NCBI RefSeq assembly: GCF_014904755.1
Contig: NZ_JACZFQ010000025.1
Coordinates: 1-64,000 of the forward strand
Source: Neoluteolibacter marinus
Lineage (GTDB): Bacteria; Verrucomicrobiota; Verrucomicrobiia; Verrucomicrobiales; Akkermansiaceae
Reading direction: 5' to 3'
DNA: 64,000 nt
The notes below the pieces were generated by a model. That model saw nothing but the letters and a program-made list of their open reading frames with translations. It searched no databases and had not been told where the DNA came from. Below, in pieces: positions 52,191 to 61,303 of the stretch (its first letter is position 1; every line of letters starts with the position of its first letter). A program made the translations under genes and the position numbers.

Positions 52191-53084
52191 ATGAATTCCA
52201 CGCCCGTTCGTCGCTGGAATTTCGGCCAAATCGCCGTGCGTTGGCGGCATGCTTTCCGGATTGTTCCACTCCTTGGGTTTTTGGCTGGAATCACGCTCGG
52301 ATGGGAAGTCAGTGATCGAGCGAAAGTTGCCACGGGAATCATTCACCTACGATATCCATCGGAGCCCACCGCCGCCGACCTATCAATTATCGCTTCAACG
52401 GCCCGATCCGATGAAGTCCTGAGCGCAACTATCCGCGACCTCAAGGCAGAAAAGAACTGGGATCCCGATACCCGGGAGGACCTCGAACGCCTCTCTTGCT
52501 TGATCGGAATCAAGGAGCTCCACAACGACGCTTCGATCGAGATCAAGGTGAGAAGCATTGAAACTGCCGACAACGTGGCGCTCTGCAAGGCCCTGATGGC
52601 AAACCTTCGTGATCAGGAGAAACAACGGCATCTGGATCGGCTCGCCGGGATCCATACTGAGCTCAGCGCAAAGATCGAAGAACTGAAAGTTGAACTCGAT
52701 CGGAACAAGAAAGAATGGTCCGCCAGCAGGCGGGACGGCCTGGAGTCGTCAGGATTGATCCACCCTCTGCACTACTTCGGGCTACCCTTAGCTGTCCTGA
52801 AGCATCGGGAACTCACCGTATTGATCCAAAATGAGATAAGCGCTGCGGAAATTGCCCTGCTCTCGTCGAAAATGCGGATCCAAGTCGGAGGACTTGATGG
52901 TCCCCTTTACATCCTCAAATACCCCGGACCTGCTCCAGATGGCCGATGGCAGCCCCTCAGCATGCCCGTTCTCCTTTCTGGAGCAGGGCTTCTCGTCGGA
53001 TTCCTCCTGTCGCCCGCCGTCGCCTACCTGCTCGAAGCCGCATTCCCCCGACCCACCGCGGAACCCCGAAACCTGCCGACCTGA
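52191..53084 (+). CDS. Wzz-like chain-length-determinant-type membrane protein
   Basis: A 297-residue protein with two transmembrane helices, about 22-40 and 256-276, bracketing a periplasmic region. That region is mostly helical and carries a coiled coil (LDRLAGIHTELSAKIEELKV, about 156-175). This is the topology of polysaccharide co-polymerases (Wzz), which set glycan chain length. The N-terminal part (IIHLRYPSEPTAADLSIIA) fits the Wzz beta region loosely, and a Pro-rich segment precedes the last helix. No glycan polymerase or glycosyltransferase is adjacent. GC content is visibly lower than the flanks, so transfer is possible. Call based on topology, not motif. Confidence 0.55.
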   Translation: MNSTPVRRWNFGQIAVRWRHAFRIVPLLGFLAGITLGWEVSDRAKVATGIIHLRYPSEPTAADLSIIASTARSDEVLSATIRDLKAEKNWDPDTREDLERLSCLIGIKELHNDASIEIKVRSIETADNVALCKALMANLRDQEKQRHLDRLAGIHTELSAKIEELKVELDRNKKEWSASRRDGLESSGLIHPLHYFGLPLAVLKHRELTVLIQNEISAAEIALLSSKMRIQVGGLDGPLYILKYPGPAPDGRWQPLSMPVLLSGAGLLVGFLLSPAVAYLLEAAFPRPTAEPRNLPT

Positions 53085-53207
53085 CCGCGGCGGTGCATTC
53101 GCCCCGCACATGGATCCCCCGCGGGCTGCGCGAATCCACGAATGGCCCTGACTCATCCGCGCCTTGCGCTCGCGGGCCTCAGCCGTCACGTTCCCCCGCA
53201 GCAACCC

Positions 53208-54623
53208 ATGCCCGACGCCCCGCCGGAACAGACGATCCTCATCGTAGACCAGGACCACGACTTTTTGGAGTGGGCCACCAAGCACTTGTCGGCGAACGGC
53301 CTGCGCATCCTCCGTTGCGACCACGCCGACAAGGCGGTGAAGGTGGTGGAGAAGACCCAGGTCGACCTGGTGATCTCCGACATCCAGCTCCAGCCCTTCG
53401 ACGGGATCGAGCTGCTATCGCGGATCCGCCAGACTTCGCCGAACACCCTGGTGATCCTGACCACCGGCTTCCCGAGCACCGGCCAGGTGATCGAGGCGAC
53501 CCAGCGCGGGGCCCACGACGTGATGCGCAAGGAAGCGCTCCCCTTCGAGCTCCGCCCGGTGGTGGAGAGCGCCCTGCAAATGGTCGAGGACCGCCGCTCC
53601 GCCGACCAGCCGGACGCCGAAATGCCGACCCTCGACGGGCGGGTGAAGATCATCGGCGTCTCCCGCGCCCTCCAGGACGTTTTCAAGATTGTCGGCCGCG
53701 TCGCCCGCTCGGACGCGCCTGTTTTGGTGACCGGAGAAAGCGGCACCGGCAAGGAGCTCGTCGCCAAGGCGATCCACGAGTATTCACCGCGCCGCCAGCA
53801 GGAGCTGATCACGATTAACTGCGGCGCCATTCCGGAAAACCTGCTCGAAAGCGAGCTGTTCGGCCATGAGAAGGGCTCTTTCACCGGCGCCATCGCGCGC
53901 CGCGCGGGACGCTTCGAGCAAGGCGACGGCGGTACCCTCTTCCTCGACGAGATCGGCGACATGCCGCTTTCGGTGCAGGTGAAGCTGCTCCGCGTCCTGC
54001 AGGACGGCACCTTTTCCAGGGTCGGCTCGAACGAAACCCTCAGCTCCGACGTACGCATCGTTACCGCGACCAACAAGACCCTGTCGACCGAGGTCGCCGC
54101 GGGTCGATTCCGCGAGGACCTCTACTACCGGCTGAACGTCGTCGAGATCCGCCTGCCCCCGCTCCGCGAGCGGGCCGAGGACATCCCGCTGCTCGCCGAG
54201 TTCTTCCTCCAGCGGATCACCCGCAAGAACGGCATGGCGCGCATCCGGCTTTCCGCCGAAGGCATCACCGCCCTCCAGCAACACCGCTGGCCCGGCAACG
54301 TCCGCGAGCTGGAAAACACCATCGCCCGGGCCTGCGCGCTCGCCTCGTCGACCGTCCTTTTGCCGGCCGACATCCCGCTCGCCGCGGCACCCGGATCCGA
54401 GAAGGGAGCGATTCGCCAGGCGGTCGAACGGCTTCTCGACTCCGCCCCCGCCGGCGAGAACGCGATCGGCTGGATCGCCCGCGAAATGGCCACTTGCGCC
54501 CTGGACCGCCAGTCGGGGGACCTCAAGGAGGCCGGTGCGTCGCTGGGAATCCATCCCAACGAATTGCGGAAGCTGCTCGCCAAGGACTTGTCGTCGATCC
54601 TCGCGACTTCCGACAGCGTCTGA
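53208..54623 (+). CDS. Sigma-54-dependent response regulator (NtrC-like)
   Basis: DNA-binding activator of 471 residues: receiver domain (about 8-125; phosphoacceptor Asp58 in LVISDIQLQPFDG), AAA+ domain (about 155-390; Walker A GESGTGKE, Walker B GGTLFLDEIGDM, sensor ATNKTL) and a C-terminal Fis-like helix-turn-helix (LKEAGASLGIHPNELRKLL). The sigma-54 contact loop reads GSFTGA instead of GAFTGA. It therefore activates sigma-54 promoters in response to an unidentified histidine kinase; none is adjacent. Start MPDAPPEQTIL at 53208 is chosen over 53142. The TPR gene follows after 41 nt. Confidence 0.93.
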   Translation: MPDAPPEQTILIVDQDHDFLEWATKHLSANGLRILRCDHADKAVKVVEKTQVDLVISDIQLQPFDGIELLSRIRQTSPNTLVILTTGFPSTGQVIEATQRGAHDVMRKEALPFELRPVVESALQMVEDRRSADQPDAEMPTLDGRVKIIGVSRALQDVFKIVGRVARSDAPVLVTGESGTGKELVAKAIHEYSPRRQQELITINCGAIPENLLESELFGHEKGSFTGAIARRAGRFEQGDGGTLFLDEIGDMPLSVQVKLLRVLQDGTFSRVGSNETLSSDVRIVTATNKTLSTEVAAGRFREDLYYRLNVVEIRLPPLRERAEDIPLLAEFFLQRITRKNGMARIRLSAEGITALQQHRWPGNVRELENTIARACALASSTVLLPADIPLAAAPGSEKGAIRQAVERLLDSAPAGENAIGWIAREMATCALDRQSGDLKEAGASLGIHPNELRKLLAKDLSSILATSDSV

Positions 54624-54664
54624 TGCCGCTGGTCAACGCGGATTGATCGTCCTAGGTTCCGTCC

Positions 54665-57235
54665 ATGCTCCGCCGCACCCTGATCGCCCTGCCACTGGCG
54701 ACGATGTTTGCCGCCGCGGCCGGACCGGATCCCGGGAAACTACCGGTTTTCAGGGAAGGCCTCGAGGCGCTGTCGATGCGCTTGTGGGAAGTCGCCGAGG
54801 CACGCTTCGAAGCGGCGTTGATCACGCCCGACCTCGATCCGGAAGCCCGCCAGCTGGTGCTGCTGCGCTTGGCCGAAGCCCGGATCCGGGCTGGCGACGC
54901 CGAGGGTGCCCTGAAGACCCTGTCGGAGCCCGTCCTCACCGGAAACGCCGAACTTCCTTTCTGGAAAGCCCAGGCATTGATCGTCGAGGGCGATTTCACC
55001 GCGGCGCTCGCCCTTCTGGATGAAAACTCCACCGCCCCCGGCGCCCCTCATTTCCGGGAATCCCGCTTCACCCGTGCGTCGCTGCTGCTGGCGCTCGGCG
55101 ACCAGGCCGGGGCGCTTGAAGCCCTGACCCCGCTCACCAAGGACAAGGAAGCCGCGACCGTCTTCCGTGCCCGGCTGGAGACCGCCGCGATCCTGCTCGA
55201 CCAGGGCAAGGCCGAGGAAGCGCTGACCTCGATCCCGCCGCCGAATGCCAAGATGACGCCGCGCAACTCGATGCGGGCCGAGCTCCTGCGCGGGCGGGCG
55301 CAACTCGAAAAAGGCGAACACCAGGCGGCCGAGGCCATCTTCTCAAAACTCCTCGAACAGGAAGGCCCGGAAGCGCGGATCTTCCAGAACGACGCCGCCG
55401 TGGGCCTTGCCAAAGCCCAACTGGCCGGGGGCAACCGCGTCGCGGCGATCGACGGACTGATCGCATTCATCGAGAAGCAGCGTGACTCCCCGCGCCTCGG
55501 CCAGGCACTGCCGCTGCTGCTTGAGTGCCTGCCGGAGAAGCCGGCGCCCGATGACATCATTCTCAGCCGGCTCGACGAATGGGCGCCGAATTCCCTGCCG
55601 AAGTCACCCGTTGGCATCGCCATCGGCAACGGCAGCAGCGCCGTCTGGCCGACAGCCCCGCCCGCCGCGGACGAACTCGGCACCCAGGCAATCTACCACC
55701 TCGCCCTCGGCCTCAGGCGCGAGGGATCCCCGGAATCAAAATCCAAGGCGCGGCGCTTGCTCGTCCAACTGCGGCTCGACTACCCAACCCATCCGCTCGC
55801 CGAACGGTCGCTGCTCGAACTCAGCCGCTGGGACCTGGCCGACGGCCGCAAGACCGAGGCGGCCACCGCCCTCGCCACCCTCGACGAGCAAGCGACCTCA
55901 CCGGTGCTCCGCGCCGAGGCGTCGCTGTCCGCCGCCGCCACCGCCTTCGGTGCCGGGGACTTCACGCTGGCCGCCGGGGAACTCTCCAAGGCGGCAAATC
56001 TTCTCGACGGCGAGGCGCGCCGCGACGTCACCATCAACGAAGCCGCGGCACGCCTGGCGGCGGGCGACCTCGCCGCGTTCGATGCGTTGGCCGGGCACTC
56101 GAAGGACCGCGACGCGATGGCCGCCGACCTCGAACTGGAGCGGGCCCTCTACCTGACCTCCAAAAGGGATCCTGCCGCGACGCCCGCGCTTGACCGCTTC
56201 ATCCTCGACCACCCTTCCCATCCCCGGGTGCCCGAGGCCCGGCTTGCCGCGGCGATCTCGGCCCTGCAGTCATCGCCCGCCGATCCGGCCTTCGCCAAGG
56301 CCCAGCTCGACAGCCTGACCGCGGAAGAAACCGCGACTTTGCCGTCCGCTGCCCTCACCTTGGCACGGATCCGTCTCGCCGGAACCGAACACCTTTGGGA
56401 AGAAGCCGCGGTCCTCGCCGAGAACTACCTGGCGGCCAACCCGGACGACCCGCGGGCCCCCGAAATCACCTACGAACTCGGCTTGGCCCGCTACCAGAAC
56501 GGCGACTACAACGACGCCCGGATCAAACTCGAGGAACTGGCCACCACGCATCCGCAGAGCACCCTGGCGTCACCCGCCCTGTTGCTGGCGGCCCGCTCGG
56601 CGGCCCTCGTGGCCACGGCTCAAGCCAAGCAGGAAAGTGCCGTCCTCTACGACCGCCTGATCGAGGCGAAGGACCCGCTGGCCGATGTCGCCCGCCTTGA
56701 GAAAGCCCGGGTGCTCGGGGCGGCCGAGGCCGCCGCGGTGCTGCTCCCGTGGTTCGAGGGTATGAAAAAGGATCACCCGCAGCGCATCATCGCCGGCCTG
56801 GACCTCTGTGTGGCGCTCTACAACAGTGCCGGTTCCGACAAGGCCCCGCTCGAGCGGGCGCTGGGGATCTATGTCGATCTCTTGGCGGGGCTTCCCGAGA
56901 ATTCAGCCTGGCGTTTCGAGATCCAATACAACCGCGGCCTGGTGCTCGAGCGCTTGCCCGACCCGAAAGTTCCGTCGAAAACCCGCGAAGCGGAAGCGCT
57001 CGATGTCTACTTCTCGGTTCTCGAGGAAGCCGCCCGGCAGGCGCCGGCCGACTGGACCTGGGTCCACCGCTGCGGCGTGCGGGCCCGCACCCTGCTCGAA
57101 AACGCCAAGCGCTGGGAAGCCGCGATTGCCGTCGCCGAGCGCCACGCCCAGCTGGACCGCGACAGCGAGCTGTCAAAGGAAGCCGCCGGCCGCGCCGCTG
57201 CACTCAAACTGGAGAATTTCGTCTGGGACAAGTGA
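54665..57235 (+). CDS. Secreted tetratricopeptide-repeat protein
   Basis: An 856-residue exported protein, signal peptide about 1-19, otherwise made of TPR-like helical pairs with the usual Ala/Leu pattern (for example LLRLAEARIRAGDAEGALKT, and ELGLARYQNGDYNDARIKLE later). It resembles periplasmic TPR scaffolds of the Tol-Pal/BamD or outer-membrane secretion type, but no specific partner can be named. A TAGGTT box ends 6 nt before the ATG (54653-54658), suggesting a leaderless transcript. The 3' end overlaps the convergent double-TM2 gene by 32 nt. Confidence 0.75.
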   Translation: MLRRTLIALPLATMFAAAAGPDPGKLPVFREGLEALSMRLWEVAEARFEAALITPDLDPEARQLVLLRLAEARIRAGDAEGALKTLSEPVLTGNAELPFWKAQALIVEGDFTAALALLDENSTAPGAPHFRESRFTRASLLLALGDQAGALEALTPLTKDKEAATVFRARLETAAILLDQGKAEEALTSIPPPNAKMTPRNSMRAELLRGRAQLEKGEHQAAEAIFSKLLEQEGPEARIFQNDAAVGLAKAQLAGGNRVAAIDGLIAFIEKQRDSPRLGQALPLLLECLPEKPAPDDIILSRLDEWAPNSLPKSPVGIAIGNGSSAVWPTAPPAADELGTQAIYHLALGLRREGSPESKSKARRLLVQLRLDYPTHPLAERSLLELSRWDLADGRKTEAATALATLDEQATSPVLRAEASLSAAATAFGAGDFTLAAGELSKAANLLDGEARRDVTINEAAARLAAGDLAAFDALAGHSKDRDAMAADLELERALYLTSKRDPAATPALDRFILDHPSHPRVPEARLAAAISALQSSPADPAFAKAQLDSLTAEETATLPSAALTLARIRLAGTEHLWEEAAVLAENYLAANPDDPRAPEITYELGLARYQNGDYNDARIKLEELATTHPQSTLASPALLLAARSAALVATAQAKQESAVLYDRLIEAKDPLADVARLEKARVLGAAEAAAVLLPWFEGMKKDHPQRIIAGLDLCVALYNSAGSDKAPLERALGIYVDLLAGLPENSAWRFEIQYNRGLVLERLPDPKVPSKTREAEALDVYFSVLEEAARQAPADWTWVHRCGVRARTLLENAKRWEAAIAVAERHAQLDRDSELSKEAAGRAAALKLENFVWDK

Positions 57236-57638
57236 GCTCGAGTCCGCTCTCCACATTGCACGCGTCGACCTGCTCGTTCAGGGTGCAGAAGTCGTAGAGC
57301 CAGCCGATGCCGACGAGCCCCCCTGTCAGCAACCAGAGCAACCCCGTGCCGATCTTTCCCATGTAAAAGCGGTGGATGCCCAGCGGTCCCAGGAAGGTCT
57401 GCAGCAGCCAGGCCACCGAATAGTCGACCGGGCCCTCGGCATATTTCCGCCCCGCCGACCGCTCCATGCCGGGAATCAGGAAAACGTCGACCAACCAACC
57501 GACGAGGAACAACCCGCCGGTGAAAAACCAGATCGCGCCGCTGATCGGCCGACCGAAGTAAAAGCGATGCGCCCCGGTGAACCCAAAGATCCAAAGGAGG
57601 TAGCCGATGGTTTTGCTGTGTGTCTTTGATCGCTCCAT
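57204..57638 (-). CDS. Double TM2-domain membrane protein
   Basis: A 144-residue membrane protein with two TM2-type modules, each a helix pair preceded by a conserved GxxGxHRFYxG turn: FTGAHRFYFGRPISGA (about 17-32) and PLGIHRFYMGKIGTG (about 80-95). Each ends in an Asp-containing segment (WLVDVFLIPGM, WLYDFCTLNEQ). TM2 proteins are widespread but poorly understood. The start MERSKTHSK at 57638 leaves a short basic N-terminus. It converges on the TPR gene and diverges from the Dabb gene. Function unknown. Confidence 0.8.
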   Translation of the reverse strand: MERSKTHSKTIGYLLWIFGFTGAHRFYFGRPISGAIWFFTGGLFLVGWLVDVFLIPGMERSAGRKYAEGPVDYSVAWLLQTFLGPLGIHRFYMGKIGTGLLWLLTGGLVGIGWLYDFCTLNEQVDACNVESGLELTCPRRNSPV

Positions 57639-57739
57639 GCCGTGGTGACGAAACACCCGGATCCGCGGCCGGGCCATGGGAATTCGTGGTGGAATTTGCA
57701 CCCGGAGGGAGATCGGCCGGACGATGCACGCCATGGGAT

Positions 57740-57768
57740 TTGACAGCCCGGGGCCCGGAGCGAACGAT
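57740..57768 (+). promoter_or_regulatory. Sigma-70-type promoter for the Dabb gene, leaderless type
   Basis: Perfect TTGACA at 57740-57745, 17-nt spacer, AACGAT at 57763-57768, then 6 nt to the ATG at 57775. The -10 box is weak. Confidence 0.45.
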
Positions 57769-57774
57769 CGGGTC

Positions 57775-58146
57775 ATGTTCAAAACCATCCTGATCACCGC
57801 CATGTCCGCCGCGCTCGCCAGCTCCGCCCTTGCCGAAAACGAATTCCGCCACGTCGTCCTGTTCAAGTTCAAGCCGGAGGCCACGGCCGAACAGGTGAAG
57901 GAAATTGAAAAGGCCTTCGCCGAACTGCCGTCGAAGATCGACACCATCACCGGCTACGAATGGGGCCCCAGCGAAAGCGTGGAAAAGCTGAACGACGGCT
58001 TCACCCACTGCTTCCTCGTCACCTTCAAGGACAAGGCCGGGCTTGAAGCCTACCTGCCCCACGAGGCGCACAAGGCCTTTGGCGCGAAGCTCAAGCCGAT
58101 CCTCGAAAAGGCACTCGTCTTCGATTACACCGCCAAGAAGGACTGA
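57775..58146 (+). CDS. Secreted Dabb (stress-responsive alpha/beta barrel) protein
   Basis: A 123-residue protein: signal peptide MFKTILITAMSAALASSALA followed by one Dabb domain. Typical features are FRHVVLFKFKPEATAEQVKE, GYEWGPSESVEKLNDGFTHC, FLVTFKDKAGLEAYLPHEAH and a final LVFDY. Cytoplasmic Dabb proteins include enzymes and stress proteins; exported ones are common in Verrucomicrobiota and have no known role. Start at 57775 is fixed by the signal peptide and promoter. It stands before the Tat-exported MBL gene in the same direction (72 nt gap). Confidence 0.82.
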   Translation: MFKTILITAMSAALASSALAENEFRHVVLFKFKPEATAEQVKEIEKAFAELPSKIDTITGYEWGPSESVEKLNDGFTHCFLVTFKDKAGLEAYLPHEAHKAFGAKLKPILEKALVFDYTAKKD

Positions 58147-58218
58147 GGTCCGCGGAGGCTGACACGCTTGCGCGGTTCCACTGATGGAATCCGGTTCATT
58201 CCATCGTAGCTTGCCCCC

Positions 58219-59208
58219 ATGAATCCTTCCGACCTCTCGCGCCGCGGCTTCGTCGGCACTGCCCTCGCCGGCATGGCCGCCCTCTCGGCAAGCGCCCGGG
58301 CTCAAGCCGCCGACGCCCCGAAGCCGTTCCGCGATCCCTTCGTTTATCGCTTCAAGATCGGCGACCTCGAGGCATTCTCGATCAGCGACTGCGACCTCAA
58401 TCTCGGCGAAGGACTCGGGCTGATGTGGCCGGAGGAGGAGCGTCCGAGGATGAAGGCGGAAATGGACCGCCACGGCGAGACCCCGGGACCGATTGCCCTC
58501 TACGTCAATATTCTCGTCGTCCGCTCGGGCGATGACGTCGCGGTTTTCGACGCCGGCTTCGGCCGCGGCAACAATCCGAAGATGGGCTGGCTGCAGGAAG
58601 GACTCGCGGCCATCGGCATTTCCCCCGACCAGGTCACCGCCGGCTTCATCAGCCATGCGCACGCTGACCACCTCAACGGCTTCGTCGATGGCGACAAGCC
58701 CGCCTTTCCGAACGCGAAGATTTACCTGCTCGAGGAAGAGCTCGCCTTCTGGCGGTCGCCGGAACCGGATTTCTCCAAATCAAAGCGCGACAAGAACGCG
58801 ATCCCCGGGATGATCCGCGAGGTCCGCCGCCACTTCGACACCCTGCAGGACAACCTGCGGCCGGTGAAGGACGGCACCGAAGCGCTCGGCGGCGTGGTTC
58901 GTATCGAGGCTGCTCCCGGCCATACCGACGGCCACGCCTGCTTCCGCATCCGCTCGGGCAAGGAGGAGTTGCTGCACATCGTCGATCTCGCGCACCATCA
59001 CCTGCTGATGTTCGCGGACCCCAACTGGACGATCGCCTTCGACCACGATCCCGTCACTGCCGTGGTCACCCGCAAGCGCTACTGGACCGAGGCGGTGGAG
59101 AAGCGCACCCGCTGCTACGCCTTCCACCTCCCTTGGCCCGGCATCGGGCACATCGTGGCGGAAGGCAGCGGCTACCGCTGGTGCGCGGAACGTTGGCGCT
59201 GGGTTTGA
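58219..59208 (+). CDS. Tat-exported MBL-fold metallohydrolase
   Basis: Metallo-beta-lactamase-fold hydrolase of 329 residues with a Tat signal (SRRGFVGTALAGMAALSA, about 7-24), so it should reach the periplasm already folded and metal-loaded. Metal ligands appear in SHAHADHLNG (HxHxDH), AAPGHTDGHACF and a late FHLPWPGIGH. It resembles MBL proteins such as quorum-quenching lactonases in outline but the substrate is not known. A TAGCTT box (58207-58212) lies 6 nt before the ATG. The gene converges on the NPCBM zincin gene with 7 nt between the stops. Confidence 0.85.
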   Translation: MNPSDLSRRGFVGTALAGMAALSASARAQAADAPKPFRDPFVYRFKIGDLEAFSISDCDLNLGEGLGLMWPEEERPRMKAEMDRHGETPGPIALYVNILVVRSGDDVAVFDAGFGRGNNPKMGWLQEGLAAIGISPDQVTAGFISHAHADHLNGFVDGDKPAFPNAKIYLLEEELAFWRSPEPDFSKSKRDKNAIPGMIREVRRHFDTLQDNLRPVKDGTEALGGVVRIEAAPGHTDGHACFRIRSGKEELLHIVDLAHHHLLMFADPNWTIAFDHDPVTAVVTRKRYWTEAVEKRTRCYAFHLPWPGIGHIVAEGSGYRWCAERWRWV

Positions 59209-59215
59209 CGCCGCC

Positions 59216-61021
59216 TCAGCGCCGGAGCTGGGGGTCGAACCAACACCCCCAGTCGGAACTGATGCCGTCGCCGGCGTCTTCCACCCGCAGTTCCAGGGAC
59301 TGCACCCCGCTGACGTCGACCTTGAAGGGTCGCAAGGAGCCGGGCTCGGTCTTCGGAGAGCGCCACAGCTCCTTGCCGTCGGCCAGCACCACGAACACGC
59401 AGGATCCGCCGCGCCGTACGTCCGGGAATCCGGCGTGGCCTGAAAGCGATTGCCACTTGCCGCCGAGGTCCCAGACGTGGCTCGACCGGGCATGGGCGTA
59501 GAGCCCGCGCGGAAACAATTTCGACTCGCAGATGAACAGCATGCCCTCCGGCAGGCGGTTCGGTGTGAATCGCCCGTAGCCAACCCGCGACGACTTCATC
59601 GCGGCGTCCGGCAAATGGCAGAGCTCGCCTTCCGCCTGCGCCGGGGCCGGACCGGCTTGAAAGCGGGCCGATTCCGCCAGCACCCTCGCCGTCTCCAGCA
59701 CCACGGGATCCGCCCCTCCCGACTCGATCTTCGAGAGCGCCGCCCCGACCTCATCGGCCGATCCGTCCAGCGCGTTGATCAGGGGCACCAGTTCGAGCTG
59801 CGCCTGGACCGCGGAGAGATCGACGTGACCGTTCTTTGCCACCTTGTAGGGGTAAATGATCCGGCTGGTCGCGGAGGCGAAGGAATTCGCCGCGCCGTTC
59901 GCCTGGCAGACCACCAGGCGCAGCACTCCGGCCTTTCCGGCCGCCAACGCGTTCGCCTCCAGGGTGAAGCGGCCTTCCCCGTCGGGGATCGCCGTGCAGG
60001 TGGTTGCGTCGTAGTCGCCGCCACCTTCCGGATCCATGTAACCGATCACCGCGTAGGCCGGCGGATTGGCGGTCACCCGGCCCGACAAGGTGAAGCTCTG
60101 CCCCAGGTTGTGGATCTTCACCTCGTCGACCACTGCGTTCGCAGGCAGATCGATCCCCTTGCCGGAACCGCAGAAAATCGGGTGGGACGCCAGCCGCAGT
60201 CCATGGGCCAAGGTGAGGAACGATCCCTTGCCCTCCCCCCGGAGATCCTCGCCGTAGCTGCGATTCCCGCTGCCCATGAGGGCCGTGCCAAAGGCCTCCT
60301 GCTCGTCCGGCCGCTGCTTGTTGTGGGGCAGGCTCAGGGCATGGCCGAGCTCATGGCAGACTCCGCCGATGAAAATCGAATTGTAGCGGCCGATCGAAAT
60401 GTCGCCGTACTGACCGTCCTTCACCCGCGGCTCCTTCGCCGCCAGCGAGTCCAGGTCGAGGATCGGCGAGTCGACCTGCCAGGCCGTCCCCTGACGGTTC
60501 GAGCCGCTGGCGTAGTAGGGGCTGTTCTGGGAGATCGTCCGCTTGGCGGGGTCCCAGTTCGACATGTTGCAGAAGATCACGATCGTCTCCCGTTCAGGGT
60601 CGATCCCCGCCGCCCGCAGGGTCGTCAGGCATTCGTTGCGGATCTCGCCGCCGGATTGGACCTCATAGTGGGAGTACGGTTGGCGGCCCTTCACCAGGTG
60701 CACCTTCATTTTCCCGTCGTCGCCGTAATCCAGCCGGATGGTCCGGGGCCCGAATCCGAGACGTCGCATCTCCTTCGAGTAGAAATCCCGGATGTTCTCC
60801 AGGATCGCGCCCAGACGCTCGGCGTAGCGCGGCGACGGCTCGCGGTCGGACGGTGTCCAATAGACGATGTGCAGCTTCTTCTGAACCGCTTCCGGGTCCT
60901 TTGCCTGCCACGCGTCGAGGATCGCCCTCGCCTGGGGAACTTTGGTGGAAATCTCATCGGCAGGGGCCGCCCGAAGCGCTCCCGCCAGGCCGACGAGCAG
61001 AGCAAACACACAAAACGTCAT
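59216..61021 (-). CDS. Secreted zincin metalloprotease with C-terminal NPCBM domain
   Basis: Exported protein of 601 residues. The ATG at 61021 gives a signal peptide (MTFCVFALLVGLAGALRAAP); an earlier ATG at 61087 is possible. The catalytic zinc site is HELGHALSLPH (about 215-225), a metzincin-like HExxHxxxxxH in which the usual Gly is Ser. The C-terminal region from about 470 matches NPCBM, a putative carbohydrate-binding module: AAMKSSRVGYGRFTPNRLPE, LYAHARSSHVWDLGGKWQSL, then ELRVEDAGDG. It may process proteins while bound to glycans. It diverges from rpsB by 282 nt. Confidence 0.8.
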   Translation of the reverse strand: MTFCVFALLVGLAGALRAAPADEISTKVPQARAILDAWQAKDPEAVQKKLHIVYWTPSDREPSPRYAERLGAILENIRDFYSKEMRRLGFGPRTIRLDYGDDGKMKVHLVKGRQPYSHYEVQSGGEIRNECLTTLRAAGIDPERETIVIFCNMSNWDPAKRTISQNSPYYASGSNRQGTAWQVDSPILDLDSLAAKEPRVKDGQYGDISIGRYNSIFIGGVCHELGHALSLPHNKQRPDEQEAFGTALMGSGNRSYGEDLRGEGKGSFLTLAHGLRLASHPIFCGSGKGIDLPANAVVDEVKIHNLGQSFTLSGRVTANPPAYAVIGYMDPEGGGDYDATTCTAIPDGEGRFTLEANALAAGKAGVLRLVVCQANGAANSFASATSRIIYPYKVAKNGHVDLSAVQAQLELVPLINALDGSADEVGAALSKIESGGADPVVLETARVLAESARFQAGPAPAQAEGELCHLPDAAMKSSRVGYGRFTPNRLPEGMLFICESKLFPRGLYAHARSSHVWDLGGKWQSLSGHAGFPDVRRGGSCVFVVLADGKELWRSPKTEPGSLRPFKVDVSGVQSLELRVEDAGDGISSDWGCWFDPQLRR

Positions 61022-61226
61022 TTTCACGCTCACAAAACGCGCTTTACCGCCTCCTTCGTTCAAGATTTTTCGATCCGGCGATTCCATCCTACCTGCGCGG
61101 CCCGCACCTCCCCCGCCGCCAGCCCGCAGGATCCCGGACGGCAGGGAAATCCCCCTGCTTTTCCCTTGCCAAGCGTCCTGCTCCCCCCTATTCCGCCACC
61201 CCCTTCACGCGCCGCCGCACAGCATC

Positions 61227-61262
61227 GGAAGACCGGAGGGGATCCCAAGCGGTGGGTCTTCC
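61227..61262 (+). promoter_or_regulatory. Possible rpsB leader hairpin
   Basis: GGAAGACC (61227-61234) can pair with GGTCTTCC (61255-61262), and CCCGTCCT with AGGCGGG lies a little further on. Ribosomal-protein S2 operons are often autoregulated through their leader, so this may be the S2 binding site. The rest of the 282-nt gap (61022-61303) is pyrimidine-rich with no gene. Confidence 0.35.
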
Positions 61263-61303
61263 AGAATCGCCCGTCCTGAATCAAGGCGGGACAAACACAT
61301 CCC

